Counted from the first letter of the stretch, positions 34,232-44,837 are shown. The stretch: DNA of 64,000 bases from Cyclaneusma minus (GCA_037179335.1 JAKZHN010000023.1:496001-560000), one strand, 5' to 3'. Numbers and translations: made by a program. Notes: a model not told the origin generated them from the sequence alone.

Positions 34232-34486
34232 ATGTGCAACATCGCCGAGGGTATTTGGCGCTACCCATGCTGCCAGCGAAAAGAGTACGCGGTTCTAGTT
34301 GACCCATGTGAAGCAAGACTGTCTGGGTTTGAATGCAATAATATCAATGACATCCGGCGTGGAGCTGGGCACGAGCAAATGCTTGCCCGTGGTTGGTGCG
34401 GCCAATGTACAGAGAGGAGTTGGAGGTTGAAGTTACGGCAGGGTCGGGCTAATATCAAGACGGGTATTAAAGATGTTTTCTCATGA
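34232..34486 (+). CDS. Small Cys-rich protein, array member 4
   Basis: 84 residues, begins MCNIAEGIWRYPCCQRKEYA; cysteines at 2, 13, 14, 26, 35, 56 and 59 (CGQC). It keeps DPCEARLSGFEC, almost identical to QCEARLSGGQC in member 3, but has about six extra residues before the CxxC. The tail is basic (RSWRLKLRQGRANIKTGIK). Intronless, no signal peptide. Function unknown. Confidence 0.65.
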   Translation: MCNIAEGIWRYPCCQRKEYAVLVDPCEARLSGFECNNINDIRRGAGHEQMLARGWCGQCTERSWRLKLRQGRANIKTGIKDVFS

Positions 34487-34658
34487 TCGCACAATCGAAT
34501 TGGGTTTTTTCGAGTTTTGGTGGCTGCAACGGAACTGAGACTTCGAAGTACGGCGGAGAGAGAATATGATGAATGGGATAAAGAACTGGAGTTTCTCCGG
34601 TATCTTTGAACGGCGACAGGGCCCGTTTCAGCCACGCCTTCATGTCTTAGTCCACGAC

Positions 34659-34787
34659 TTCGGAGTGTTGATGAGACACATCAACAATGTGATTGTAAGA
34701 GCGGGCTTTGAGGATATGTTCCTTTCGGAGTATTGATGATACACATGAACAATGTAATTGTAAAAAGCGGGCTTGAGGATACATGTA
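34659..34787. repeat. 65-bp tandem duplication
   Basis: The copies start at 34659 and 34724 with TTCGGAGTRTTGATGAKACA and end near GCGGGCTTGAGGATA, with about ten differences and a one-base gap. Confidence 0.8.
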
Positions 34788-35230
34788 GGTTCCATCTACA
34801 CCACAGGAAAGCAATCCACCGGTTTAGCCCCTTATTCCAACACACAATGAAGGTAAGACCTGTCAACCATGCACCAATTAACTACCCAGCTTCGCGCTCC
34901 ATCACGACCGAGCTAATGGAACCCATTCACTCCAGATAGCTCACAAAGGGCGATCGGTTGATACACGATTCAAACCTGTCACCAGTGCGACTTGGTTTAC
35001 ACAGCACAAAAAGAACCATGAGTCCCAAGTCCTTTCCCCATTCCCACTACACATCACCCATCCAATCCTCCCACTCCCATCTCGAATCCACTCACCGAAA
35101 CCCACAACACTCTCGCTTGACGCTCTGGCCCTCAAGCCCCAACCATCATTCTCAGAACCAAAAACTCCCCCAAACCGAGTCCACCGCCCAACTGGCATCC
35201 AACCTCTCAATACGAATCCGACCCCTCAAC

Positions 35231-35306
35231 CAGTATTCAAATTCTCGGCAAGAATCCAACTTCTCAGCTAGTACTCAAGTTCTCAACAAGCATCCAACTT
35301 CTCGAT
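35231..35306. repeat. Four 19-bp tandem repeats upstream of member 5
   Basis: Units start at 35231, 35250, 35269 and 35288 and share the form NNNNATCCAACTTCTCNNC with one or two changes each. They end 73 bp before the start of array member 5. Confidence 0.75.
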
Positions 35307-35379
35307 CATACCAGACTTCATCAATCACTACGCCACTTCTCAAGCAATACCCGGCCCCCCACACTACCCGACTCCAACA

Positions 35380-35817
35380 ATGTGCCAACTCCGATTTTAC
35401 CACGCCTGCTGCGCGCGACCGCGTACCGACCACTACTCCGTTGTCAGTTACTGCGGCCGTCGTTTGCGCTGCGCCAACTACCTGAACCCCATTAGTATCA
35501 CATCACGTTTTTATGAGAGACGTCCTCCAGGCCTCACATATGTGCAGGAGATCGGATACTGTCCAATATGTAAGCCGTGGTTTGATAGATGGGGCTGTGG
35601 CAATTGGCTGTTCGATGCTCGTGGCAATGTACTGCTCCCCGGAATCCAGTACTACGCTGATGGCAGTGTACTGGTCTCCGGGATGGAAGGAAACCGGGAC
35701 GAGGCCGCGCAAGGAAATGGTGGTAGAACGGAAGCAACCAGCGAGAGAGATGGAGGAAATGTGAACGAGGATGTGTGTGAAACTGAGGGTGAAGGAACGG
35801 AAGCCAGCAGTAACTGA
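35380..35817 (+). CDS. Small Cys-rich protein, array member 5, extended tail
   Basis: 145 residues, begins MCQLRFYHACCARPRTDHYS; cysteines at 2, 10, 11, 25, 31, 61 and 64 (CPIC), then further cysteines at 72 and near the C-terminus. It is the most divergent member: the MC start, CC pair, single Cys at 25, RxLRC at 31 and CxxC are kept, while the spacers differ. A tail of about 75 residues follows, first RGNVLLPGIQYYADGSVLV, then an acidic Gly/Asn/Glu-rich end. Short tandem repeats flank the gene on both sides (35231-35306 and 35845-35922). Confidence 0.6.
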   Translation: MCQLRFYHACCARPRTDHYSVVSYCGRRLRCANYLNPISITSRFYERRPPGLTYVQEIGYCPICKPWFDRWGCGNWLFDARGNVLLPGIQYYADGSVLVSGMEGNRDEAAQGNGGRTEATSERDGGNVNEDVCETEGEGTEASSN

Positions 35818-35844
35818 GAGACAAACCATGGGTTGATGAGAGCG

Positions 35845-35922
35845 GCTGCTGCGTCGATTTTCTGCGTCGATTTTCTGAGTTGGTTCTCTGAGTTGACTTT
35901 CCGAGTTGATTTTCTGCGTTCA
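35845..35922. repeat. Six 13-bp tandem repeats downstream of member 5
   Basis: Units start at 35845, 35858, 35871, 35884, 35897 and 35910, with consensus TTTTCTGMGTYGA. They begin 28 bp after the stop codon. Confidence 0.8.
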
Positions 35923-36480
35923 TCTCTATGCTGAATTTGAAGTTTCAAAAGTCTAAACCCCCCAAAATAGCGTTGAAATTAGAATCGAAGAATTTACTTG
36001 TTGGACCAATTTGAGATTTTGAGCTTCTTCACTATTGTTTGTCAGCCCCTGATGTCTCTGTCACTACCCTTGCCATTCACCGGTTCATTTTCTTAACATC
36101 ATATCTGACAAAGCACCATCTTTCTGTAACTTCATCTAGGTATACCGCAGTGAAGATGGCAGCAGAGGATCTAATATAACGTAAAATAAGAGCCCTTACT
36201 CCTTTTGCATGTCGACCGAAAGTACGCATTACACATCAATCAGTTACGAACTTTGTGAACATGACGAAAGGCTGAAGCTGCAAACTCCGAACTCACTTTC
36301 AAGTTTAGTAGATTTCTAGCCCCGAAAGACGAACCTCACTCACATCACCCCAGTAGAAAAGGAAGGTTTGCTCACAGCGTCACTCTACCCAGCCCCTTCC
36401 TTCCCCTTCCAGGGATCAGTCCATCCCAGACCTCCCTCTGATCATCCACAAAGTCTAAAGACTCCTTCAGATCAATCCAC

Positions 36481-36580
36481 ATGTAACAAAACAAAAACCA
36501 TCCCAGAATTCACAAAACCCAAGCAGAAGGAGTCCCAGATCTCACAACATGTAACAAAAACAATCCCAGAATTCGCAAAA
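36481..36580. repeat. Direct repeat ending next to the tRNA terminator
   Basis: Two copies of an ATGTAACAAAA...ATCCCAGAATTC block start at 36481 and 36549, with small gaps. A-rich DNA between and after them leads into the tRNA terminator. Confidence 0.6.
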
Positions 36581-36597
36581 AAAGAAAAAGGCAAAAA
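36576..36597 (-). terminator. Pol III terminator of the initiator tRNA
   Basis: On the minus strand, seven bases after the discriminator, TTTTT (36597-36593) is followed by a second T5 and a T7 run. Confidence 0.8.
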
Positions 36598-36604
36598 GAG
36601 ATTT

Positions 36605-36676
36605 TAGCAATTCCTGGTTTCGATCCAGGGACCTCCGGGTTATGAGCCCGGCGCGCTTCCTCTGCGCCAAATTGCT
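36605..36676 (-). tRNA. Initiator tRNA-Met (CAU)
   Basis: 72 nt including the discriminator A at 36605. The acceptor stem AGCAATT (36676 down to 36670) pairs fully with AATTGCT. The anticodon stem and loop GGGCTCATAACCC carry CAU (36642-36644). The T-loop reads ATCGAAA instead of the usual TTC form, and the first pair is A1-U72; both are identity marks of eukaryotic initiator tRNA. The three G-C pairs closing the anticodon stem (GGG/CCC) are also present. No intron. A-box and B-box are internal. Confidence 0.95.
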
Positions 36677-37008
36677 TTTTGATTGATGGATTATTGGTTG
36701 GGATTTGGCGTCATAGGTAGGAAGGAGCTTTGCGTCCGCAGTTGGAGGGTTAACATGCAAGTGGGCGAAGGGAGCACCTTCTGCTTCTGTTGCATTTGAA
36801 CAACGGATACTCTTCAACGCTAGGCAGGTAGCTTTTATACATTCTTATGCCAGCATGACCTAGAATCGACCGCGATTCTAAAGCCAGGGCACACACAAGA
36901 CTTTTCTCACGGTACAGTAATTCATCTTTTCGTCTCTTTCCAGATCAGGATCTAGGTATGCTTTTCCTTTCCATTCTAGTCACGCCCCCCCCAAGAATCC
37001 GCTCCAAC
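36677..37008. other. Gap between tRNA and aldehyde dehydrogenase gene
   Basis: Holds the 5' flank of the tRNA and the 3' region of the dehydrogenase. No gene seen. Confidence 0.3.
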
Positions 37009-38535
37009 TCACAGTTTCGAGAAGACGGTAGCAACACTCCCCCCCATCTCCACCAACGTACTCTTATTCCTCACCCACTGCTCGATCCCCCGCCTTCCAT
37101 TCTCCACCCCCACCCCACTCATCTTCCACCCTCCTACCGCCATCTCCGCCGGACTTTCGCCCCACGTATTGATCCACGTAATGCCCGCCTCCAACCTCTC
37201 CACAATCCTATGCGCCCGATTCAAATCTTTCGTGAACACGCCAGCCGCAAGTCCCAACTCCGTGTTATTCGCTCTCTTCAGCACTCCCTCGACATCTTCT
37301 TCTGTCATTTCAGGAGAACACTCGTAAGGCAGAATACATAACACAGGTCCAAAGATTTCCTCGGTGGTGATTGTCATGTTGTCGGTACAGTCCGTAAACA
37401 CTGTCGGCTGGATCCAAAAGCCTTTCTCCGCCTCTTTGCTCAAACCTTTCGGTTTCTCCAACCCACCATAAATCAACTTCGCCTTGTCTTCCTCAATCCC
37501 CTTTTGAATATACCCCAACACCTTCTGATAATGCACCTCTGACACCAACGGTCCAAAATTACTATGCGCAGCAAAGACATCGCCATCGGCATTCCTCACA
37601 AACTCCATTTTCTCAAGCAAGCGCTTTTCAAAAGCTTCTTTCATGTGTTTGGGCACAAAAACTCTCGTTCCATTTGTACACACCTGACCCGAAGAGAAGA
37701 AATTCGCCATCATGGCGCCATCAACCGCATCTTCTAGCGAAGCATCGGGACAGATTATCAGCGGCGATTTGCCACCCAGTTCCATGGTTACGTATTTCAT
37801 ACCCCCCGCTGCAGCAGCGGCTACTTTTTTGCCTGTGGATACTTGGCCTGTGAAACTCACTTTCGCCACACCCGGGTGCGAAGTCAGCATTCCGCCGACG
37901 TCGCCGCCGCCGTATACGACGTTGAAAACGCCTGCGGGGAGGCCGGCTTCGGTGAAGATCTCGGCGAGAGGTTGGGCGTGTAGGAGGGTTACTTCGGAGG
38001 GCTTGTAGACCATGCAGTTTCCGGCTGCTAGGCAGGGGGCGGCTTTCCAGAGGGCGATTTGGATGGGGTAGTTCCAAGCTCCAATGCCGACGCAGACGCC
38101 GAGGGGGGCTTTGGTGGTGTAGACTAGACAATCAGGGCGCAGTTGCGTGGTTTCGCCATTCAGCCCGCCGCCGCCGATGAAGTTGGCATAGTACTCGAGC
38201 ACGTCGGCGCCGGTTACGACGTCGACGGTCGAGGTTTCGGAAAAGGCTTTGCCGGTGTCGTGGCTTTCAATTTTGGCGAGCTCATCGTTGCGTTCTCGGA
38301 GGAGAGCAACGGCTTTGAGCAGGATGCGCGAGCGGACGGAGGGGGGTGTGCGGGACCAGGAGGGGAATGCGGTGGTGGCGGAAGAGATAGCGGCGTCGAT
38401 GTCGGAGGGAGAGGCGGAGTGGATTTCGGCGAGGGGAAGGGCGGTGGAGGGGTTGATGGATTGGAAGGTTTTTCCGGAGGAGGCGGGGTGCGTTTGGCCC
38501 TCGTAGTAGGGCTGGCGAGCGGGATAGGTGGCCAT
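37009..38535 (-). CDS. Betaine-aldehyde dehydrogenase
   Basis: NAD(P)-dependent oxidation of betaine aldehyde to glycine betaine. A single exon of 508 residues from ATG 38535 (MATYPARQPYYEGQTHP); an open extension further upstream lacks an ATG. ALDH features: the NAD fold around VCVGIGAWNYPIQIALWKAA and KPSEVTLLHAQPLAE, SFTGQVSTGKKV, general base Glu in MELGGKSPLI (about residue 251), nucleophile Cys in SSGQVCTNGTRVFVP (about residue 285), and EEIFGPVLCIL. The GQVCTNGTRV form is typical of betaine-aldehyde dehydrogenases. No targeting peptide is evident. Divergent to choline oxidase at 40379, which makes its substrate. Confidence 0.88.
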   Translation of the reverse strand: MATYPARQPYYEGQTHPASSGKTFQSINPSTALPLAEIHSASPSDIDAAISSATTAFPSWSRTPPSVRSRILLKAVALLRERNDELAKIESHDTGKAFSETSTVDVVTGADVLEYYANFIGGGGLNGETTQLRPDCLVYTTKAPLGVCVGIGAWNYPIQIALWKAAPCLAAGNCMVYKPSEVTLLHAQPLAEIFTEAGLPAGVFNVVYGGGDVGGMLTSHPGVAKVSFTGQVSTGKKVAAAAAGGMKYVTMELGGKSPLIICPDASLEDAVDGAMMANFFSSGQVCTNGTRVFVPKHMKEAFEKRLLEKMEFVRNADGDVFAAHSNFGPLVSEVHYQKVLGYIQKGIEEDKAKLIYGGLEKPKGLSKEAEKGFWIQPTVFTDCTDNMTITTEEIFGPVLCILPYECSPEMTEEDVEGVLKRANNTELGLAAGVFTKDLNRAHRIVERLEAGITWINTWGESPAEMAVGGWKMSGVGVENGRRGIEQWVRNKSTLVEMGGSVATVFSKL

Positions 38536-40378
38536 GGTTTGAGGCTCTTTTGTGACAGGTGTGGAAGGGTTCCGATTCGCTGGAGACACGGAGGACTCGA
38601 CCCGGAGCGGTGAGATAGGATATTTCTGTGCGTGGAAGAACGGAGGATGTTGATTGGGAAGCTCTAAAAATTCGGTGGCAAGGTCTCTGACGGCGGGAGA
38701 GATGGTCACAAAGGTTTTATCGGACGGATTATTGCAAAGGATCCAGCTTCAGGGCGTCGAGGCAAGCACCTGACGAGGCAGTAGTGACGATACGATGTTG
38801 CGGTGTGAAATGTGGTTGAACAAGCGGCTCGGAGGATGTTCAAGCCTCGGCGTGCTTCGACAAGGGACTCTAGGGTCACGAGATATCCGGGCAGACTTCG
38901 TGTGCGGTGAAGGCTTCCTGCTCAGGAGAAGCCGAGTTGTTCAGCTGGAGGGTTCCAGGAATTCAGGATGGACAACAGTGCAGCTGGAAGGCGAAGCTGA
39001 TGAAGGAAACAGTTTCCGTTCAATGTTGCTCGTGTCAGGCAGTGAGGGGATGGTGGGGCTTTTGTCACCACAGCTCTGTCAACGTCATTCTGGTTGTTAT
39101 CCAGCTATCTTATCTCTTACAATAGGCAGAGTTGATGCGGAAGCGATATCAGGTAATTTTGGCAGTCAGGTATAAAGATGGGAATTATCACGAAGCCGAT
39201 TTCCGCTCGCTCATGGGATTTTTATCCACATCGGTTGATGCTTGACGAGGCTGGCAGCTGGCTCTTGGGTTGCACCACTCCTCGCTTAGTAAGGTAAGGC
39301 CTTTGGTCGGTAACGGCGCTCACTGGCCAGCCGCCAGCTTGACCCCCCCTGAAGCTTCTCCACACAGCCGGAGACTCGGCCAGGAAGCTTGTCACACTTG
39401 CCTAGCAGGGGCAAGCACACGTTTTTCGCAAGGACTTGCTCGTATCGTGAAAAAAGGGTCAAAAAATGTCACAACATTATATTGAAACCTTTAAATCTCC
39501 TTTGACCTTGAACGACACAGCCGTTACCCACGTCTGACTAATCCCGACATGTGTGCGAGTAGCCAGCCAAGCAAATCCGTCAAAGAAAAGACTTTGTCCG
39601 GCCTCGCTGCCACCACCGCCTAAGGTCCTTGACGTAAGTTGAAGCCGGCAGATGCTCTTGCATTGACGGCGCATCATCCGGTCGACAACCCACCATCGCG
39701 GCCCTGCGAAAACGCCCACAATCTCCACGTCAAGCATCGTGGCCAAGCTCGTCCCTGAGAAGAGATTGCCGTGACACCGCCATCCGAGTCATGAGTTCTC
39801 TCCACATAGACATGACCCGCCTCCCTGGCTCAGGAACAGAAATCTAAATTATTACGCTAGTGAAATTTCTGGATCCCTCTCCGCCCCGATCCGGATGCTA
39901 GACATCCCATATTTACCCACCATCAGCCCAGACGGGGAAAATTTTGTTAAGGGCGGACCTATCCGACAAAAAAAGTCAAAAAGGTACTTGAGCACACGGC
40001 TTTCTCATCACCATCTGCCCTCTTTTAGAAAAGGCTGGTTCTCTCTCTCGCTTTCTCCCTCATCGCCACGCCTCTGCTACCAGACTTGATACCTCACCTT
40101 CCCTCTCTACTGCTGCTACCCACCTCTTTTTGGCTACCATTTGCTTGCTTTGGAAGCGAAGGCAGACTTCGCCTTATTGTCTCTCCTTCTCGTCATCTCT
40201 GCCTTCCTCAAGCCACAGGTAAAGACCGTCCAGAGTTAACAAAATCGTATATCCTTGTTTGATATTTCACGGAGGACAACTTCCCGCCCCTCATCTGAAA
40301 CTCCACGCCACTTGACGTCTCGACCGCAAGACAGATCAATTGGGAAGGATCTGAAATCTGTTATCATACTTACTCAAT
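38536..40378. promoter_or_regulatory. Shared upstream region of the betaine gene pair
   Basis: 1.84 kb between the two divergent genes, with no open frame worth calling. The choline oxidase leader (about 40,010-40,200) is rich in CT tracts (CTCTCTCTCGCTTTCTCCCTC-like), usual for strong fungal promoters. A run of repeated AAAAAGTCAAAAAGG at 39,970-39,985 and several TTATC/GATAA-type sites occur, but no regulator can be named from sequence. Confidence 0.4.
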
Positions 40379-42114
40379 ATGACTACCCCGTTTCTCTCTT
40401 CTTCCCAGGTCAATGACTTTGACTATGTCATCGTCGGCGGCGGAACTGCTGGCTGTGTTATTGCGAGCCGTTTAACCGAATACCTTCCCAACAAGAAGGT
40501 TCTCCTGATTGAGGCCGGCCCAAGCGACTTCAATGACGACCGAGTACTAAACCTCAAGGAATGGCTTTCCTTGCTCGGTGGCGAACTGGACTACGACTAT
40601 CCCACAGTAGAGCAGCCCAACGGTGAGTTGTCCCTGAAAAGCAATTATAAAACACGTGACCAAGCACTCACATCATATCAGGAAACTCACACATTCGACA
40701 CTCTAGAGCCAAGGTTCTAGGTGGTTGCTCATCACACAACACTCTCATTTCATTCAGACCCTTTGAGTATGATACCCAAATTTGGGAATCCCTAGGCTGT
40801 AAAGGGTGGAATCACAAGACCTTCATGCGGGTGATTGATAACCTGCGCAACACTATCCAACCCGTTCACTCTCGCCACCGCAACCAAGTGTGCAAAGACT
40901 GGGTCGAGTCTTGCTCCACAGCTCTGAACATTCCCGTCATCCATGACTTCAACAAAGAAATCAAAGAGACCGGAAACCTCAAGCAAGGTGTTGGCTTCTT
41001 CTCCGTTGCCTACAACCCAGACGATGGACGAAGGTCTTCTGCCAGTGTGGCTTACATCCACCCTATCCTCCGAGGAGCTGAAAAACGTCCCAACCTAACC
41101 ATTCTCACCAACGCTTGGGTCAACAAGATCAACATCCTGCCCAACAACGTCGTCACCGGCGTCAACATAACTCTCCAATCCGGCCAAAGGCTCACCGTCT
41201 CCCCCAAGACCGAGACCATCCTCTGCGCCGGCGCCGTCGACACTCCCCGCCTCATGCTCCACTCCGGCCTCGGTCCTCGCGAGCAACTCACCAACCTCGG
41301 CATCGACTGCCACGTCGATATCCCCGGCGTCGGCGAGAACCTCCTCGACCACCCCGAAACCATCATCATGTGGGAGCTCAACGCGCCCGTCCCACCGCAA
41401 ACCACCATGGATTCCGACGCCGGCATTTTCCTCCGCCGCGAAGCCCCCAACGCCGGCGCCGCCCACCCACCCGCCACATCTCGCGACATTTCCACCATGA
41501 AGCCCATCCCCGACAACGACATTGCCGATGTCATGATGCACTGCTACCAAATCCCCTTCACGCTGAATACGTCAAGATTGGGCTACGATACCCCTATCAA
41601 CGCTTTCTGCATGACCCCTAATATTCCCCGTCCCCGCTCCCGCGGTCGCTTGTACTTGACATCCAACAACCCCTCCGTCAAGCCCGCCCTCGACTTCCGC
41701 TATTTCACCGACCCCGAAGGCTACGACGCCGCCACTTTGGTCTTCGGCCTAAAAAAGGCTCGAGAGATCGCCCAAACAGGTCCGTTCAAGAACTGGCTCA
41801 AGCGCGAAGTAGCGCCCGGATTAGACGTGCAGAGCGACGAGGCTTTGAGTGAGTATGCAAGGCGTGTGGCGCACACTGTGTACCATCCTTGTGGAACTAC
41901 GAAGATGGGAGACGTGGAGAAGGATGAGTTGGCGGTTGTGGATAGTAGGTTGAGGGTGAGAAGTGTGAAGGGGTTGAGGGTGGCGGATGCGGGGGTTTTC
42001 CCGGTTATGGGGAGTATTAATCCGATGTTGACGGTTTTGGCGGTGGGGGAGAGGTGTGCGGAGATTGTGGCGGAGGAGGCGGGGTGGAATGGGTTGGCGG
42101 GTGCGAAGTTGTAG
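40379..42114 (+). CDS. Choline oxidase, GMC flavoenzyme
   Basis: Oxidises choline to betaine aldehyde and then glycine betaine with O2. Exons 40379-40622 and 40682-42114 (intron GTGAGT...TCAG, 59 bp) give 558 residues. The FAD-binding start YVIVGGGTAGCVIASRL and LLIEAGP are GMC hallmarks. The splice creates GNSHIRHSRAKVLGGCSSHN; the His of GGCSSHN (about residue 100) matches the covalent FAD site of choline oxidases. The C-terminal part has YHPCGTTKMG with the active-site His and GSINPMLTVLAVGERCAEIV with the conserved Asn. A general choline dehydrogenase is the alternative, but the GGCSSHN and SINPMLTV forms favour the oxidase. Divergent partner: betaine-aldehyde dehydrogenase at 37009-38535. 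Confidence 0.88.
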
Positions 42115-43417
42115 GTGTGTGTGCGGAGGTGTTGGGTGGTTGCTGGGGACGAGAAGACCAGGCATTGGAATGAAACGAAAAACGAAGTTGGGTAACATGG
42201 CGGGCACTTTGAATTTTATGTGCAAATGAAAACGGTGGATGAGGCTACGTAGGTCTCGGGCTTTGACTGGAAATTTTTGGAGGAGGGAAAAGGGAGGTCT
42301 TTTGGCCAACCAGTGTTTGAAAAGTCGGACGTGGATGGAAGAAGCTGGACGCCACACATCTGTTCATCTGCGTTCGACTATCAGGTCCAATAAGCCTTCG
42401 CGAAGGCTCGCAGAGATAGCTTGGATCTTTCATCACGATTTTGCGCGCATAGTAGGCATTCAGTATGGGTTTATAGGAGGTATCATGCACGGATATAGTT
42501 GTAGACATACCCTCTACTGAAATATCAAATCACATCTCAGATGAAAGCAAGACTTGCAATGGATCTCAACAGTGCAAGTCTCGCGTCAACATGGAGGGAT
42601 CCAGAGTGGCGGGCGGAAAGCTCCTCGTAGCGCTCGGTATCTACCTTCCATATTGCCCCCAAATACCTGGTCGAATTTCGAGTTTGACAAGTCCTCGCCT
42701 TCTGGATTGAGGGATCATACACAAGCCGGTAACACCTTGGCATTCGCCGGACTCTCTGATATTCCCGCTGGTGGGGAAGCTGAGGCTGAAGAAGGCTTCA
42801 AGGCTCTCTCGCTCCTACACACACACCTGCCGTTTGCCGTGCGCGTCATATAACGGCGTCAGGTGCAGGGCCATGTGACTTCTCCACTTTTTCTCAGAAA
42901 AAAAAACCGCAAAAATGGAACCCTGAAAGGCACAAGTAAGGTGCCCAGAGTTAGCAGTTTTGCTTCTTGTGAGGTCCAGGAAGCAGCCGTCTTTCACTAA
43001 CAAAGTCTGTGGGGTTGCTTTCTCGGGGCCCTGTCAGGCTGTCAGCGGAATCAGGAGGACTACTTGGGATTGAGAGTGTGTAGTAAGGGTCACGAATATC
43101 ATATCACAAGATTTTCTGATTGATAGTTGGTGGTAAGTGATAAGCGCTCTTGATTGCGTGAAGGTTTATGTGCAAATATATACATAAAACGGAGATGCGG
43201 AAGTATATACATAAAAGGCGCAGGCCGAGACGGACACCCATGCTCAAGACCGGAGTGACATCTTGGATAGGCCGTGGTCGTGTGTACACGGCAGACATCC
43301 AACCGCCCAAGTTGCTATCAAAGTTGCTATCAAAGTAAAAAGAAGAATGGTAGCAGTTTACCAAAACCCCACAGACACAGCTACAGTCTGCTAGAGAAAC
43401 AAACACAACTCTCCACC
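42115..43417. other. Convergent gap between choline oxidase and pectin lyase genes
   Basis: No gene supported. Two copies of a TATATACATAAAA stretch at about 43,176-43,188 and 43,204-43,216, and a doubled AAGTTGCTATC at 43,310-43,333. Confidence 0.35.
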
Positions 43418-44837
43418 TCAAAGGGTAGCACCAGCCGACGCAGGCACACTCGACGCAATCGCGCTCGCAGCAGCAGCAGGAGCAATAGTGTAATCTGCAA
43501 GCTCCGAGAACCACGAGTAGTCATCCTCATCAAAGGCACCCGAGTCAGTGTAAATGTTGGTCTCACAGCTGCGGCCCAAGTAGCTCTCGCATTGGGAAAC
43601 ATCCGCTGAGTCTGAGCTGAACAGGGAGCCGACAAAGTCGTCTTGGACGATGGTGGTGACGTCGGTGAAGATGCAGCCTTCGAAAAGGCTCATGCCGCTG
43701 TCGGTGCCTTCGATGGCGTGGCCGCTGTTGTCTTCCCAGACGCTGTTGACGGCGTGGAAGATGGTGGTGCCGGAGAGGGCGGGGCTGCGGCCAGAGGTGT
43801 AGTAGACGTAGTTTTCTGTGCAGATGAGTTAGCAGCTGTTTTGTGGTTTTGTTGTAAGGAAAGGTGGGCTGAAGGGGCGAGACGCACGATAGAAAGTGAT
43901 GCTGTCGTCTGAGCCAACCAGTTCCATTCCCCAGTAAGTGTGGTTGTCACAAGTTGCCGAGTAAGCAGTCACGCCGTTGATGAAACTGTTCGAGATGGTG
44001 ACATAGCTGTCGCTATCCTCACCAAAGGCGTAGTGCTGGCGACCGAGAGAGGACGTCGTGACATGGTCAATCCAGATCAAGCTGCAGTCGTCGAAAGTCA
44101 AAGCATCACCGCCCCAGACATACTGCGGGTTGAGGTTCGTGATCTCAATGTTCTGAACAATGATGTTATCGACTCCAACAAAGCGCAGACCCTTTCCATT
44201 GAGCACGGCATTGTTCGTTCCCACAAGAGTTTTGTACGAGGCGACATTGATGCCCTCAACACCGGCTGCGTCAAGAGTGATATCGTAGGTTGACAAGTCT
44301 CCGCATCCCTCGAGAGTGTTCAGCAGGAGTTGTCCGCCGTTGTCGGGCGTGCAAGAGTAGGCTTCACATGCTGGGTAGGTAGCTGTGCCCTCGGTGCCGG
44401 TGAAGTCGAAAGTACCAGAGATCAGGATGTTTCGCGGTTCGGAATCGGTGAGGTAGCTGGTGAGCTCGGCGACGGTTGTAGGAGTGACGGTGGCAGCATC
44501 ACCACCTCCAGTGGCAGCAGCAGCAAAACCCTGAAGTTGAGACGGTCAGCCTCATGTGTTCTAGACCCTCGATCAGAAGAGCCAAGCGCCAAGGGCTTGG
44601 AAACTGAATATGTGGGGCAACTGCATCGACCCCACTTCAGGCGGCTAAGCTGAAACGGCGACGACGACACTCGCCATGCCATAACCACCAAGTTTCAGGA
44701 CCGAGGACTCTTCTATCTACATATGTACTACAACTCTTACTTACCACTGGCGTTCCGGAGTAGAGAGCGGCGTGAGCGACATCAAGGAAGGGAAAGAGCG
44801 ACAGAGCCGCAGCGGCAGAGATCTGGAACGACTTCAT
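43418..44837 (-). CDS. Secreted pectin lyase (PL1)
   Basis: Cleaves methyl-esterified pectin by beta-elimination outside the cell. Minus-strand exons 44837-44745, 44530-43888 and 43815-43418 give 377 residues; introns are 44531-44744 (214 bp, unusually long here) and 43816-43887. A signal peptide is clear: MKSFQISAAAALSLFPFLDV, with cleavage near AHA. The mature protein has the parallel beta-helix features of PL1: GFAAAATGGGDAATVTP, YKTLVGTNNAVLNGKGL, NIIVQNIEITNLNPQYVWGG with the DAL Asp, SLIWIDHVTTSS, RQHYAFGEDSD and YTSGRSPALSG, plus cysteine positions expected for disulfides. The GRQHYAFGE and TSGRSP blocks resemble pectin lyase rather than pectate lyase. A plant-cell-wall enzyme, fitting a plant-associated or saprotrophic life. 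Confidence 0.9.

Larger units (their letters stand above)
34487..35379. other. Gap between array members 4 and 5
   Basis: Contains a 65-bp imperfect tandem duplication (34659-34787) and four 19-bp repeats (35231-35306). A Ser/Thr/Asn/Gln-rich plus-strand frame at 34958-35485 overlaps member 5 and looks like a by-product of the CAA/TCC-rich DNA. The smaller gaps in the array (32608-32940, 33187-33550, 33785-34231) hold no gene; similar ACTTCTGG-containing 3' sequences near 32,718 and 33,945 suggest duplicated flanks. Confidence 0.4.

Noticed and set aside
41115..41621. 168-codon Arg/Pro/His-rich frame inside choline oxidase
   Set aside because: Out-of-frame shadow of the well-supported GMC oxidoreductase.
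43167..43340. Possible further Met-Cys-starting small protein (ATGTGCAAA)
   Set aside because: No other cysteines in the frame and the DNA is a short AT-rich repeat, so it does not belong to the 32-36 kb family.
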